Shown here piece by piece: positions 7,777 to 19,123 of a DNA stretch of 58,998 bases (positions within the stretch are counted from its first letter, which is position 1; every line of letters starts with the position of its first letter). The stretch is from positions 1 through 58,998 of the forward strand of contig NZ_JMLH01000013.1 of NCBI RefSeq assembly GCF_000686665.1, given 5' to 3'. The position numbers and the translations under genes were made by a program. Source of the stretch: Thomasclavelia saccharogumia DSM 17460. Its GTDB lineage: Bacteria; Bacillota_I; Bacilli_A; Erysipelotrichales; Coprobacillaceae. The notes under the pieces were generated by a model. That model was given only the letters and a program-made list of their open reading frames with translations, searched no databases and was not told the DNA's origin.

Positions 7777-9453
7777 TTATTTTTCTTCTTTAGCTTCAAG
7801 AATTGCTCCACGATCAGCAGAAGTTACCATTGACGCATATCTTACTAGATATCCTGTTGTAATTCTTGGTTTTCTTGGCTGCCATTTAGCTTTACGTTTA
7901 GCCAATTCTTCATCACTTACTTCAACATTCATTGAATGTTCTAAAATATTAATATTGATAATATCGCCTTCTTCAACTAATGCAATCGGTCCACCTGAAG
8001 CTGCTTCTGGAGAAACATGTCCAATCGAAGCTCCTCTAGTAGCTCCAGAAAAACGACCATCAGTAATCAAAGCAACATCTTTATCTAATCCCATTCCTGC
8101 AATTTCACTTGTAGGTGATAACATCTCACGCATTCCTGGTCCTCCTTTTGGACCTTCATAACGAATTACAACAACATCACCCTTAACGATCTTACCAGCT
8201 CTAATTGCCGCGATAGCATCGTCTTCACTATCAAAAACACGGGCTGGTCCACTATGAACCATCATTTCCTGAGCTACTGCTGATTGCTTTACTACAGCTC
8301 CATTAGGCGCTAAATTACCTTTTAAGACCGCAATTCCTCCAAATGGCGCATATGGTTTCTCAACTGGACGAATAATTTCAGGATTCAAGTTTACACATCC
8401 TTTAATATTTTCACCAACTGTTTTACCAGTTACCGTCATAATATCAGTATATAATAAACCAAGTTTATTAATTTCATTCATTACCGCATAGACACCACCA
8501 GCATCATTTAAATCTTCCATAAATGTGTCTCCAGCTGGAGCTAAATGACATAAGTTCGGTGTTTTTTTACTAATCTCATTGGCAATTTCTAAATTTAATT
8601 CAACTCCAGCTTCATGAGCTATAGCTGGTAAATGAAGCATTGAGTTAGTTGAACATCCTAACGCCATATCAATAGTTAATGCATTATGAAAAGCTTTTTC
8701 ATTCATAATATCACGTGGTCTAATATTCTTTTTAATACACTCCATGATCTGCATTCCGGCATGCTTAGCCAACCTAATCCTTTCACTATATACAGCGGGA
8801 ATCGTACCATTTCCCTTAAGACCCATTCCTAAAACTTCAGTTAAGCAGTTCATTGAATTAGCGGTATACATTCCTGAACATGATCCACAAGTTGGACAAG
8901 CTTTTTGCTCAATTTCATGAAGTTTTTCTTCAGTTATCATACCAGCATTAAACTGACCAACAGCTTCAAATAATGAAGATAGGCATGTTTTATTCCCATC
9001 TACTTTACGCCCTGCTAACATTGGTCCTCCTGATACAAAAACAGTTGGAATATTTAAACGAGCTGCTGCCATTAATAAACCAGGTACGTTTTTATCACAA
9101 TTAGGAATCATAACTAAACCATCAAATTGATGTGCTGTTGCTAGTGCTTCTGTACTATCAGCAATTAATTCTCGAGTAACTAATGAATATTTCATTCCTG
9201 TGTGATTCATTGCAATTCCATCACATACGGCAATAGCTGGTACCTCAACTGGCACCCCACCAGCTAAATAAATTCCTTTTTTTACAGCATCTGCAATTTT
9301 ATCAAGATTCATATGCCCTGGAACAATTTCATTATATGAATTTACAACCCCTATCAATGGTCGTTCTAATTCTTCATCAGTATATCCTAAGGCATTAAAT
9401 AATGATCGATGTGGCGCTCTTTCAGTTCCGCTTTTTACATTATCACTACGCAT
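7777..9453 (-). CDS. ilvD: Dihydroxy-acid dehydratase
   Basis: The 558-residue enzyme dehydrates dihydroxy-isovalerate and dihydroxy-methylvalerate to the 2-keto acids of the Val and Ile pathways. Cluster-ligand cysteines are visible at C119 ([10 protein letters not shown]) and in [15 protein letters not shown] (C185, C188, C191). The C-terminal part has the GRFSGATRG motif. Length matches the IlvD/Edd family, and the position between leuB and ilvB supports IlvD over a sugar-acid dehydratase. The Fe-S cluster makes it oxygen-sensitive in studied members. Confidence 0.95.
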   Translation of the reverse strand: MRSDNVKSGTERAPHRSLFNALGYTDEELERPLIGVVNSYNEIVPGHMNLDKIADAVKKGIYLAGGVPVEVPAIAVCDGIAMNHTGMKYSLVTRELIADSTEALATAHQFDGLVMIPNCDKNVPGLLMAAARLNIPTVFVSGGPMLAGRKVDGNKTCLSSLFEAVGQFNAGMITEEKLHEIEQKACPTCGSCSGMYTANSMNCLTEVLGMGLKGNGTIPAVYSERIRLAKHAGMQIMECIKKNIRPRDIMNEKAFHNALTIDMALGCSTNSMLHLPAIAHEAGVELNLEIANEISKKTPNLCHLAPAGDTFMEDLNDAGGVYAVMNEINKLGLLYTDIMTVTGKTVGENIKGCVNLNPEIIRPVEKPYAPFGGIAVLKGNLAPNGAVVKQSAVAQEMMVHSGPARVFDSEDDAIAAIRAGKIVKGDVVVIRYEGPKGGPGMREMLSPTSEIAGMGLDKDVALITDGRFSGATRGASIGHVSPEAASGGPIALVEEGDIININILEHSMNVEVSDEELAKRKAKWQPRKPRITTGYLVRYASMVTSADRGAILEAKEEK

Positions 9454-9466
9454 CTTATTTCCCCCT

Positions 9467-10555
9467 TTATTTTTTTAAATTAGCAACTATTAAGTCACCC
9501 ATTTCTTTAGTTCCTACTTTTGTTTTATTTTCTGACATGATATCGGCAGTCCGATATCCTTGTTTTAAGACTTTTTCAATTGCTTCTTCTATATCTTTAG
9601 CTTCTTGATCTAAATCAAATGAATAGCGAAGCATCATTGCCGCCGATAAAATCGTCGCAATCGGATTAGCAATATTTTTACCAGCAATATCTGGAGCACT
9701 ACCATGACTTGGTTCATACATCCCAAATTTATCTTCTCTTAAAGAAGCACTTGATAACATCCCGATCGATCCTGTCACCATACTTGCTTCATCACTTAAA
9801 ATATCGCCAAACATATTTTCTGTCAAAATAACATCAAATTGTTTAGGATCTTTAACTAACTGCATTGCACAGTTATCTACTAACATATGTTCTAAAGTTA
9901 CTTCAGGATAGTCATTAGCTACTTCACTTACAACTTTGCGCCATAATCTTGAAGTATCAATAACATTTGCTTTATCAACACTAGTAACTTTTTTATTACG
10001 TTTCATCGCAATATCAAATGCTCGCTTAGCAATTCTTTTAATTTCTGTTTCACTATAACTCATCGCATCACGAGCAACTAATTCACCATTTTCTTCTTTA
10101 GTTGAACGCTTTCCAAAATATAATCCCCCTGTAAGTTCGCGCATGATCATCATGTCAAACCCACCTTCAGTTAATTCTTCTTTTAATGGGCATGCTCCTT
10201 TTAATTCATCATATAAAACAGCTGGTCTTAAATTTGCAAATAACCCTAGCTCTTTACGAATTTTTAATAACCCAGCTTCAGGGCGAAGACTAGGTTCTAA
10301 TTTATACCAGGGTGAAGTAGTTGTATCACCACCAATTGATCCTAATAAAACACTATCACTATTTTTGGCAACTTCTAATGCCTCATCAGTTAAGGGGACA
10401 CCATGTACATCAATTGATGCCCCACCCATTAAAATTTGCGTATAGTTAAATTTATGATTATATTTATTAGCAACAGCATCTAAAACCTTCATCGCTTCAC
10501 CAACGATTTCTGGTCCAATTCCATCACCTTTAATTACTGCAATATTTTTTTCCAT
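9467..10555 (-). CDS. leuB: 3-isopropylmalate dehydrogenase
   Basis: This 362-residue NAD-dependent beta-decarboxylating dehydrogenase converts 3-isopropylmalate to 2-ketoisocaproate. Family signatures visible are GDGIGPEI near the N-terminus, the substrate Arg cluster around [22 protein letters not shown], and [13 protein letters not shown] followed by [13 protein letters not shown]. It starts 5 bp after the stop of leuD and is followed 13 bp later by ilvD, inside the single operon. Confidence 0.95.
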   Translation of the reverse strand: MEKNIAVIKGDGIGPEIVGEAMKVLDAVANKYNHKFNYTQILMGGASIDVHGVPLTDEALEVAKNSDSVLLGSIGGDTTTSPWYKLEPSLRPEAGLLKIRKELGLFANLRPAVLYDELKGACPLKEELTEGGFDMMIMRELTGGLYFGKRSTKEENGELVARDAMSYSETEIKRIAKRAFDIAMKRNKKVTSVDKANVIDTSRLWRKVVSEVANDYPEVTLEHMLVDNCAMQLVKDPKQFDVILTENMFGDILSDEASMVTGSIGMLSSASLREDKFGMYEPSHGSAPDIAGKNIANPIATILSAAMMLRYSFDLDQEAKDIEEAIEKVLKQGYRTADIMSENKTKVGTKEMGDLIVANLKK

Positions 10556-10560
10556 GATTC

Positions 10561-11040
10561 TTACCCCTTTTTACTATTTACATAATTGACTAAGCCATCA
10601 ACTTCAATCATTTTTTGTAAGAATTCTGGAAACGGCTGACTTTGATAAGTTTGCCCTTTTGTAACATTAGTGATTAAACCCGATGAAAAATCAACAGTTA
10701 CTTCATCACCTTGATCAATACCCGCTACTGCTTCAGGACATTCCATGATTGGAAAGCCAATATTGATTGAATTACGATAAAAGATACGTGCAAAACTTTC
10801 CGCAATTACACATTTAGTTCCTGCTGTCTTCAAACATAATGGTGCATGTTCTCGAGAAGAACCACATCCAAAGTTCTTTCCCGCAACAATAATATCACCA
10901 TCTTCAACTGTTTTAGCAAAGTCAGGATCTATATCCACCATTGCATGACTAGCTAACTCTTTAGCATCAAACGAATTTAAATAACGAGCAGGAATAATTA
11001 CATCTGTATCTACGTTATCACCATATTTATATATTTTCAT
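10561..11040 (-). CDS. leuD: 3-isopropylmalate dehydratase, small subunit
   Basis: The 159-residue protein is the swivel domain of isopropylmalate isomerase and works with LeuC. It contains [15 protein letters not shown] and the conserved [14 protein letters not shown] loop. The short length is that of the bacterial/archaeal LeuD type paired with a 420-residue LeuC. Its ATG overlaps the leuC stop codon by one base (TAATG), so the two subunits are translationally coupled. Confidence 0.94.
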   Translation of the reverse strand: MKIYKYGDNVDTDVIIPARYLNSFDAKELASHAMVDIDPDFAKTVEDGDIIVAGKNFGCGSSREHAPLCLKTAGTKCVIAESFARIFYRNSINIGFPIMECPEAVAGIDQGDEVTVDFSSGLITNVTKGQTYQSQPFPEFLQKMIEVDGLVNYVNSKKG

Positions 11041-12314
11041 TACTCTTCACCTACTTTTTCAGGATTTGCGATATATCCAGCAATAGCACTAGCTGCTGCT
11101 ACTTCTGGAGAAGCTAAATAAATCAATGCTTCAGTATCACCCATACGCCCAACAAAATTACGATTAGTCGTTGAAACACATTTTTCACCTTTGGCCATTA
11201 CACCCATATGACCACCCATACAAGGACCACAGCTTGGTGTATTAAAAGCACATCCAGCTTCAACAAAAATCTCTGCTAAACCTTCCTGGATGCATTGAAT
11301 AAAGATTTTTTGTGTTGCTGGAACGACCATTACTCGAACGTTTTTAGCAACTTTTTTTCCTTTAAGAATTGCTGCTGCTTTACGTAAATCAGATAAACGA
11401 CCATTAGTACAAGAACCAATCACTACTTGATCGATCATAATTTTATCCATTGCTTCAATTTCATCGATCGTATGACCATTTCCTGGAAGATGCGGGAATG
11501 CCACAGTTGGTCTTACTTCACTTAAATTTATTTCGATCACTTCATCATAATCAGCATCTTCATCAGCTTCATAAATTGTATATTCTTTAGTAGAATGATT
11601 TTTCATATAATCAATTGTTAAAGCATCAACTGGAAAAATTCCATTTTTAGCTCCAGCTTCAATTGCCATATTACAAATCGTAAAACGATCATCCATAGTT
11701 AAATATTGAATTCCTTCGCCTACAAATTCCATACTTTTATAACGAGCCCCGTCAACTCCAATTTTCGTAATGATATGTAAAATAATATCTTTTCCACTTA
11801 TATATTGCGAAGGTTTTCCAGTTAAAACAAATTTAATTGCACTAGGAACTTTGAACCAAAGTTCTCCAGTTGCCATTCCGGTTGCGATATCAGTAGTACC
11901 GACTCCAGTAGAAAAAGCTCCTAAAGCACCATAAGTACATGTATGAGAATCCGCTCCAATGATACATTCTCCAGCTACAACGATCCCTTTTTCTGGTAAA
12001 ATCGCATGTTCAACACCACATTTACCTTGTTCCATATGATGAGTTAAACATTGCTTATTAGAAAAATCTAAAATTGCTTTAGAATTTTCTGCTGATTTAA
12101 TATCTTTATTTGGCGTAAAATGATCTGGCACTAATACAACTTTATCTTTATCAAAAACCTTGTCTGCCATTTGATAAAAAATTGGTAACGCCATTGGTCC
12201 GGTAATGTCATTAGCCATGACAACATCAAGTTTTGCCTCGATCAATTGTCCAGCTGCAACTTCATCTAAACCAGCATGTTTTGCTAAAATTTTTTGTGTC
12301 ATAGTCATTGCCAT
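11040..12314 (-). CDS. leuC: 3-isopropylmalate dehydratase, large subunit
   Basis: This 424-residue aconitase-family subunit carries the [4Fe-4S] cluster for 2- to 3-isopropylmalate isomerisation. Cluster cysteines are seen in GSCTNGR (about 300) and [11 protein letters not shown] (about 360), and the substrate region has [15 protein letters not shown]. The shorter length marks the LeuC2-like branch also used by homoaconitases, but the gene context with leuA, leuB and leuD makes isopropylmalate the likely substrate. An 88-bp gap with two stem-loops separates it from ilvC upstream. Confidence 0.94.
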   Translation of the reverse strand: MAMTMTQKILAKHAGLDEVAAGQLIEAKLDVVMANDITGPMALPIFYQMADKVFDKDKVVLVPDHFTPNKDIKSAENSKAILDFSNKQCLTHHMEQGKCGVEHAILPEKGIVVAGECIIGADSHTCTYGALGAFSTGVGTTDIATGMATGELWFKVPSAIKFVLTGKPSQYISGKDIILHIITKIGVDGARYKSMEFVGEGIQYLTMDDRFTICNMAIEAGAKNGIFPVDALTIDYMKNHSTKEYTIYEADEDADYDEVIEINLSEVRPTVAFPHLPGNGHTIDEIEAMDKIMIDQVVIGSCTNGRLSDLRKAAAILKGKKVAKNVRVMVVPATQKIFIQCIQEGLAEIFVEAGCAFNTPSCGPCMGGHMGVMAKGEKCVSTTNRNFVGRMGDTEALIYLASPEVAAASAIAGYIANPEKVGEE

Positions 12315-12346
12315 GATTATAATCCCCCTTATCTTGACCTTTGTAG

Positions 12347-12401
12347 GTTGTAATTAGGGAGTAGTTTACTCCCTAGTTACAACACACAAAAGTGTGTGTT
12401 G
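12347..12401 (-). promoter_or_regulatory. Two base-sharing stem-loops between ilvC and leuC
   Basis: Stem A pairs CAACACAC (12380-12387) with GTGTGTTG (12394-12401). Stem B pairs two 17-base arms (12347-12363 and 12367-12383) with one mismatch and a 3-base loop. They share 12380-12383, so both cannot form fully at once. No T tract follows, so a simple terminator is unlikely. mRNA processing, differential stability or partial attenuation are possible. Confidence 0.6.
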
Positions 12402-12402
12402 A

Positions 12403-13949
<1,547 letters not shown>

Positions 13950-13968
13950 GTCATTGGCTCCCTTCTTC

Positions 13969-15645
13969 TTATTTCATTGCCTTAGTTAAGCGATTCATTC
14001 CTGATACAATTGCTTTTATTGTTGCCGTTGTAATATTTGGATGAATCCCTACACCATATTCTTGACAAGCACTTCCCTTAGCCCTTAAATAAACATAAGC
14101 TGCCGCTTTTGAACTTGATCCTGAAGTTAAAGCATGCTCACTATAATCTAATAAATGCGAATGTAATTCTGGAAGTGAATTCAAGGCGTTTTTCACAGCA
14201 TCAATTGGTCCATTTCCATAACCCGTTAAAGTTACAACTTCACCATGTGCTTCAATCGTAATTTCTGCCCGTCTTTCATATTCAGTTTCATCTTCACTTA
14301 TATCAACCAGCTTTTGTTTAATAAAGCGATAAGGTTCTTCGTTATCTACATACTCTTCAATAAATGTATCATAAACTCTTTCTGGAGAAACTTCTCCTTC
14401 TTCTTCACTTATATCTTGAATTATTTTTGCAAAATCCACTTGTAATCCTTTTGGTAAATGGAATCCGTACATACTTTCCATCACATAAGCAACGCCACCT
14501 TTACCTGATTGTGAATTAATTCGCACAATTGGTTCATATTGGCGCCCAACATCACTTGGATCAATAGGTAAATAAGGCACTTCCCAAATACCATCATTTC
14601 TTTCCTGCATCGCATGCATTCCTTTATTGATTGCATCTTGATGACTACCAGAAAAAGCCGTAAAAACTAACTTTCCGACATACGGATGACGTGGTGGAAC
14701 TTCCATCTTAGTAACTTTTTCATATACATGTTTTATATTATTAATATTACTTACCTCAAGTTTTGGGTCAACTCCTTGAGTAAACATATTTAAAGCAACA
14801 TTGACAATATCAACATTTCCAGTTCTTTCACCATTTCCAAAAATAGTTCCTTCAACACGATCAGCACCAGCCATAATACCAAGTTCTGTTGCTGCAACAC
14901 CACATCCACGATCATTATGCGTGTGTAATGAAAGAATTACTCGTTCACGATCTTTAAAATGTGTTGACATCCATTCAATTTGGTCAGCATAAACATTTGG
15001 CGTTGACATTTCTACTGTCGATGGCAAATTAATAATCACTTTCTTATCTTTTGATGCTCCCCATTCATCCATTACAGCTTCACACACTTCTAAAGCATAG
15101 TCTAATTCTGTTCCTGTAAAGCTTTCTGGTGAATATTCAAGAATCACTTCTCCATCAAATTCTTTACTTAAATCTTTAACTAATTTAACACCATCAATTG
15201 CAATTTGTTTAATTTCTTCTTTCCCCTTATTAAATACCACATCTCTTTGTAATACTGAAGTAGAATTATAAACATGTACGATTGCTCTTTTTAATCCTTT
15301 TAACGATTCAAATGTCTTTCTGATCAAATGTTCCCTTGCCTGAGTCAAGACTTGTACTGTGACATCATCAGGAATTAAATTTTCATCAATTAAAATTCTT
15401 AAAAAATCATATTCTATTTGACTAGAAGAAGGAAAACCAACTTCTATTTCTTTAAATCCCATATCAACTAAGAGTTGAAACATTTCCACTTTTTCTTCTA
15501 TTTTCATCGGTGTGATCAAGGCTTGATTACCATCACGTAAATCAACAGAAACCCATGTTGGCGCTTTTTCAATTTGTTTATCAGGCCAAGTACGTTCTTT
15601 AAAGCTGATTGGTTCAAATCTCTTATACTTTTGATAATTCATCAT
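13969..15645 (-). CDS. leuA: 2-isopropylmalate synthase (long LeuA type)
   Basis: The start at 15645 (MMNYQKYKRF) is chosen because GAGGAGG lies 9 bp upstream; an earlier in-frame ATG at 15663 overlaps that ribosome site. The 558-residue enzyme condenses acetyl-CoA with 2-ketoisovalerate, the first committed leucine step. The catalytic DLRDGNQAL motif (D35, R37, D38) and metal-binding HTHNDRG are seen in the TIM barrel. The C-terminal LeuA dimer domain (about 430-558) binds leucine for feedback control in the family. Its length and WVSVDLRDGNQ sequence mark the actinobacterial/clostridial-type LeuA. It is the first gene of the T-box-controlled operon. Confidence 0.95.
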   Translation of the reverse strand: MMNYQKYKRFEPISFKERTWPDKQIEKAPTWVSVDLRDGNQALITPMKIEEKVEMFQLLVDMGFKEIEVGFPSSSQIEYDFLRILIDENLIPDDVTVQVLTQAREHLIRKTFESLKGLKRAIVHVYNSTSVLQRDVVFNKGKEEIKQIAIDGVKLVKDLSKEFDGEVILEYSPESFTGTELDYALEVCEAVMDEWGASKDKKVIINLPSTVEMSTPNVYADQIEWMSTHFKDRERVILSLHTHNDRGCGVAATELGIMAGADRVEGTIFGNGERTGNVDIVNVALNMFTQGVDPKLEVSNINNIKHVYEKVTKMEVPPRHPYVGKLVFTAFSGSHQDAINKGMHAMQERNDGIWEVPYLPIDPSDVGRQYEPIVRINSQSGKGGVAYVMESMYGFHLPKGLQVDFAKIIQDISEEEGEVSPERVYDTFIEEYVDNEEPYRFIKQKLVDISEDETEYERRAEITIEAHGEVVTLTGYGNGPIDAVKNALNSLPELHSHLLDYSEHALTSGSSSKAAAYVYLRAKGSACQEYGVGIHPNITTATIKAIVSGMNRLTKAMK

Positions 15646-15659
15646 TTTATTTTTCCTCC

Positions 15660-15978
15660 TCATTTATTTTAAATACTTATAAAAAAACCTTCGCACTCAA
15701 AATGACTCCTGTCACTTTGAGGACGAAGGTATAGTAACCCCGTGGTTCCACCTCAATTCATTAATACCTCACGATATTAATCTCACTAAGTACGCTATTA
15801 TATAGTTAGTTCATACTCTTGCTAGATAACGGTTGCATTCCGTAGCCACCTACTTGATTCAGCGCTCCACTCAAGGATGAGTTCAATAAACCTTCAACAG
15901 CTCTTTCCACCAGCCAGAACTTCTCTACGCTTGAAAAATTTATCTACTAGTTCCTATCAAAGTATTTAAGTTATGTTA
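15660..15978 (-). ncRNA. T-box leader (Leu, CUC specifier) of the leu-ilv operon
   Basis: On the minus strand the leader has a stem I region with GAACTCATCC, giving specifier CTC (15881-15879) for leucine, and the T-box core GGTGGAACCACGGGG near 15752-15738. A strong terminator follows, with CCTTCG...GTGAC and GTCA...CGAAGG arms ending in a run of seven T (about 15730-15673). Uncharged tRNA-Leu would favour the antiterminator and switch on the operon. The acceptor-pairing bases read UGGA, which would match a tRNA ending UCCA; this is odd for leucine. Confidence 0.9.
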
Positions 15979-15984
15979 CTGAAT

Positions 15985-16013
15985 ATGATAGCCCGATATT
16001 TTGTCGAAGTCAA
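15985..16013 (-). promoter_or_regulatory. Promoter of the leu-ilv operon
   Basis: TTGACT (16013-16008), a 17-bp spacer and TATCAT (15990-15985) precede the T-box leader, predicting a start near 15978. It is a good vegetative (SigA-type) promoter. Confidence 0.7.
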
Positions 16014-16037
16014 CCTTTTTTCATAAATTTTAAAGAC

Positions 16038-16064
16038 AATTAATTATCACTGTGATAATTAATT
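16038..16064. repeat. 27-bp perfect palindrome
   Basis: The 13-base arms AATTAATTATCAC and GTGATAATTAATT flank a single central base. It lies between the stop at 16084 and the leu-ilv -35 box, 24 bp upstream of the latter. It has no T tract, so it may be an operator or a weak terminator of the preceding gene. Confidence 0.55.
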
Positions 16065-16083
16065 ATTTCACAAAACCATCAAC

Positions 16084-16722
16084 CTAAAAAACCTTGGAAA
16101 TATCAGCGTTTATTTGTTTATCTCTAATTATATCATCAGAATTCAAAATAACTTTAGACGCATACTTTGCATCAACAATATAATCATCTAATAAACCTTT
16201 TTCATATTTATTTTTTAAATCAAAATACATTGTATAATCAAATGTATAGGTTTTAATAATTTCATTATTTGGATAAACCAGCATAAAAACTAATTCATTA
16301 TGATTATTAACCAAAAACAAACGATACGTTGCCTTACTCGTTATTGTACTTCTTATCTTATTTTTCATAATTTCGACAATTCGATCATCTAAATTATGTT
16401 CTTTTATAATAATTTTTTCTTTAAGTTCATTTAGTTCTTTGACAAATCTTATTTGATATTTATTTACATCCATTTTTGATATTTTTTTTGATCCATCATG
16501 AGATAAAATAACTGCATATTTCAACTTATCATCATAATATACACACTCATATACTATTTTTTGATAATGACCACAATAACTGCAACGATATAAAAATAGT
16601 TCATCATTAAATATTAATTCCTTTGCTCTCAAATTATCGCTTTTAATAATCGGGAACAGTTTCTTCGTTCCTTTTTCCAAACAGTGAATACACGTAATTT
16701 CTAATTCAACTTCATCATTCAT
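16084..16722 (-). CDS. CpXC-like zinc-binding protein
   Basis: The 212-residue protein begins with two Cys pairs, C11/C14 (ITCIHC) and C47/C50 (YRCSYC), spaced as in the CpXC domain, a predicted zinc-binding module common in gut Firmicutes. The remainder is charged, with no membrane segment and no recognised catalytic site, so it is probably cytoplasmic. It stands alone between the leu-ilv promoter and the divergent CapA-like gene. Function is unknown. Confidence 0.7.
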   Translation of the reverse strand: MNDEVELEITCIHCLEKGTKKLFPIIKSDNLRAKELIFNDELFLYRCSYCGHYQKIVYECVYYDDKLKYAVILSHDGSKKISKMDVNKYQIRFVKELNELKEKIIIKEHNLDDRIVEIMKNKIRSTITSKATYRLFLVNNHNELVFMLVYPNNEIIKTYTFDYTMYFDLKNKYEKGLLDDYIVDAKYASKVILNSDDIIRDKQINADISKVF

Positions 16723-16862
16723 AATTTCAACTCCTCGATAACATTTTACTAAATTAAAAATACTAAAATAGCTAATTTATCTTAAGAAATCATTTAGTTT
16801 TTATAAAAATAATTAAGTATACGTTTTATCCTTATATGTTAAAATATATAGTGGTGATAAAA

Positions 16863-18053
16863 ATGCGTAGATTGAAATGGCCCTTTAAAATAATTCTATT
16901 TATTATTTTATTTACAATTATTAATACTAGCTGGAATTATTATTCTACAAACAAAAAAACATCTGATAAAATTCCAGCCAAATCAACAACTACAGTTACA
17001 GCATCCTTTATTGGAGACTTATTATATGAACAGCCTTATTATGACTGGCTTGGTTCCAATTATGAAAATAAGGGTTATTATGATTTAGTAAAACCTTACT
17101 TTTTAAATGATGATCTAACTCTCGCTAATATGGAGGTGCCAATCGGAGGAAGTGAATTAGGTATTTCTGGCAAAGGTTATAGTTTTAATGCACCTATACA
17201 AATTGGTCAAGAAGTTATTGATATGGGTGTTGATGCCCTTAATCTTGCTAACAATCATGCTAATGATGCCGGAATTGAAGGACGCAATAATACAATCAAT
17301 TTTTTTAATAAACATAATATTTTAACTACTGGGGTATATTCATCTGTTGAAGATCGACAAAAAATCAAAACAAAAAAAATTAACAATATTACATTCAGTT
17401 TTCTTGGTTACACTTATAAAACTAATAAACTAGATTATCAAAATCAAAATTTAATTGGTTATTATCGTAATCTTGATACGATGAAACTAGATGATGAGCA
17501 TAAAGATATTATTAAAAATGAAGTTAAACAAGCTAAACAAATTAGTGATGTAGTAATCGTTAGTATGCATTGGGGCAATGAATTTACTTACACTGTCAAC
17601 GATGAACAAAAAGAACTAGCTAATTATTTAAATGAGTTGGGCGTTGATATAATTATTGGTCATCACTCGCATTGTATCCAGCCAATCGAATGGTTGGAAA
17701 ACAACGATCATAAAACCCTTGTTGCATACTCATTAGGCTCTTTTGTCTCAGCAGATAATCAAGTTACTCGAGCTACAAATGAATTTGCCAATGCATATAA
17801 CATTTCTATGATCTTGCAAACAGAGTTTGAAAAAAAAGAGCATAAAACTTCAATAAAAAAAGTTACTTATACCCCAATCATTAATTACTATGATCAAAAC
17901 TTTGAAAATTTTAAACTTGTTCCTTTAAATCTCTATGATGAAGAACTAGAAACAAGTCATGATCGTTATTCAAAAGGATTGAACAAAGATTTTATTATTA
18001 ATAGTTTTAACAATGTAATTGATCAACAATTTAATATTAATTATATCAAATAA
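16863..18053 (+). CDS. CapA-family metallophosphatase-like membrane protein
   Basis: The start at 16863 (MRRLKWPFKIILF) has a GTGGTGAT ribosome site; an earlier ATG at 16836 does not. The 396-residue protein has one N-terminal membrane anchor and an extracytoplasmic CapA/PgsA fold with GDLLYE, NMEVPIGG, NLANNHANDAG, MHWGNE and GHHSHCIQPIE, the usual metal-site blocks. CapA proteins belong to poly-gamma-glutamate synthesis, but no capB or capC is nearby, and many stand-alone CapA homologues have other or unknown envelope roles. Confidence 0.85.
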   Translation: MRRLKWPFKIILFIILFTIINTSWNYYSTNKKTSDKIPAKSTTTVTASFIGDLLYEQPYYDWLGSNYENKGYYDLVKPYFLNDDLTLANMEVPIGGSELGISGKGYSFNAPIQIGQEVIDMGVDALNLANNHANDAGIEGRNNTINFFNKHNILTTGVYSSVEDRQKIKTKKINNITFSFLGYTYKTNKLDYQNQNLIGYYRNLDTMKLDDEHKDIIKNEVKQAKQISDVVIVSMHWGNEFTYTVNDEQKELANYLNELGVDIIIGHHSHCIQPIEWLENNDHKTLVAYSLGSFVSADNQVTRATNEFANAYNISMILQTEFEKKEHKTSIKKVTYTPIINYYDQNFENFKLVPLNLYDEELETSHDRYSKGLNKDFIINSFNNVIDQQFNINYIK

Positions 18054-18088
18054 AAATATAGACCAAATTTAGGTCTATATTTTTATTT
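18054..18088. terminator. Bidirectional terminator between capA-like gene and ddl
   Basis: AAATATAGACC and GGTCTATATTT pair around AAATTTA, with A and T runs outside. It serves both convergent genes. Confidence 0.8.
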
Positions 18089-19123
18089 TTGAACTGCTAA
18101 TTCAATTAAACGATCCAACAATTCACTATAACTAATACCAAAATCATCCATTAATTGAGGATACATCGATATTTTGGTAAAACCAGGCATAGTATTAATT
18201 TCATTTAAATAAATTTTATTTGTTTTCTTATCCAAAAAGAAATCAACGCGACTTAATCCATGACCATCAATTGCTTTAAAAGCTTTGATTGCATATGCTC
18301 GAATTTGTTCTTGAATACTTTGATCAACTAGAGCTGGAATACAAGTCTTGCTTTCTTCATCCTCATATTTTGATTCAAAAGTATAAAACTCACCATGGGG
18401 CATAATTTGACCCACTCGAGAAACGATCACATCATCGTTTCCTAAAACTGCTGTTTCTAACTCGATACAATCAACACACTCTTCTACCACAATATGACGA
18501 TCATATTTTGCTGCTTCATTCAATCGATCCATTAATTCCTCTTGACTATCGCAACGATAGCAGCCAACACTTGAACCAGAACGGCTAGCTTTAATAAAAC
18601 AAGGCATTCCTAGTTTTTTAACGATATAATTTTCAACATCATCAATTTCATCAAAATTATTATCTACTGCTACTAATTTATTGTCATAACGTTTTTTTAT
18701 ATAAATTGATTTAACTTGAGGAATCCCTACTGTATCCAGAATTTTTTTAGTATATATTTTATCCATTGCAACACTAGAACTAAATACTCGGCAGCCAACA
18801 TATGCTACTTTTGCTAGTTCAAATAATCCCTGAATCGTTCCATCTTCCCCATATAATCCATGCAATACAGGAAAAGCTACATCTTGTTTTCGTAATAAAC
18901 CATAGATATCATCAACCGGCTGACTATTCTCTAACCAGTTATCTTTCGCTAAATCCTGCTGATCAGCTTTTAAATAATACCAGCTTCCATCTAAATCGAT
19001 ACCTACTAATGTAAGATCATATTTTTCTTTATCAAGATTATTTAAAACTGATGTACATGACATTCTAGATACTATATGTTCACTAGATTGTCCACCACAT
19101 AAAACCAACAATTTCTTTTTCAC
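18083..19123 (-). CDS. ddl: D-alanine--D-alanine ligase
   Basis: This 346-residue ATP-grasp enzyme joins two D-Ala for the peptidoglycan stem. Visible features are HGLYGEDGTIQGLFEL, the ATP-grasp KASRSGSSVG loop, FYTFESKYEDEESK (the Lys-Tyr pair typical of D-Ala specificity rather than VanA-type D-Lac) and EINTMPGFTKISMYP. It overlaps murF by 4 bases, so the enzymes making and attaching D-Ala-D-Ala are translationally coupled. Confidence 0.94.
   Translation of the reverse strand: MKKKLLVLCGGQSSEHIVSRMSCTSVLNNLDKEKYDLTLVGIDLDGSWYYLKADQQDLAKDNWLENSQPVDDIYGLLRKQDVAFPVLHGLYGEDGTIQGLFELAKVAYVGCRVFSSSVAMDKIYTKKILDTVGIPQVKSIYIKKRYDNKLVAVDNNFDEIDDVENYIVKKLGMPCFIKASRSGSSVGCYRCDSQEELMDRLNEAAKYDRHIVVEECVDCIELETAVLGNDDVIVSRVGQIMPHGEFYTFESKYEDEESKTCIPALVDQSIQEQIRAYAIKAFKAIDGHGLSRVDFFLDKKTNKIYLNEINTMPGFTKISMYPQLMDDFGISYSELLDRLIELAVQK

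Noticed and set aside
10143-10445. Antisense frames inside leuB, ilvB and ilvD
   Set aside because: They mirror strongly coding minus-strand genes and have no ribosome sites.
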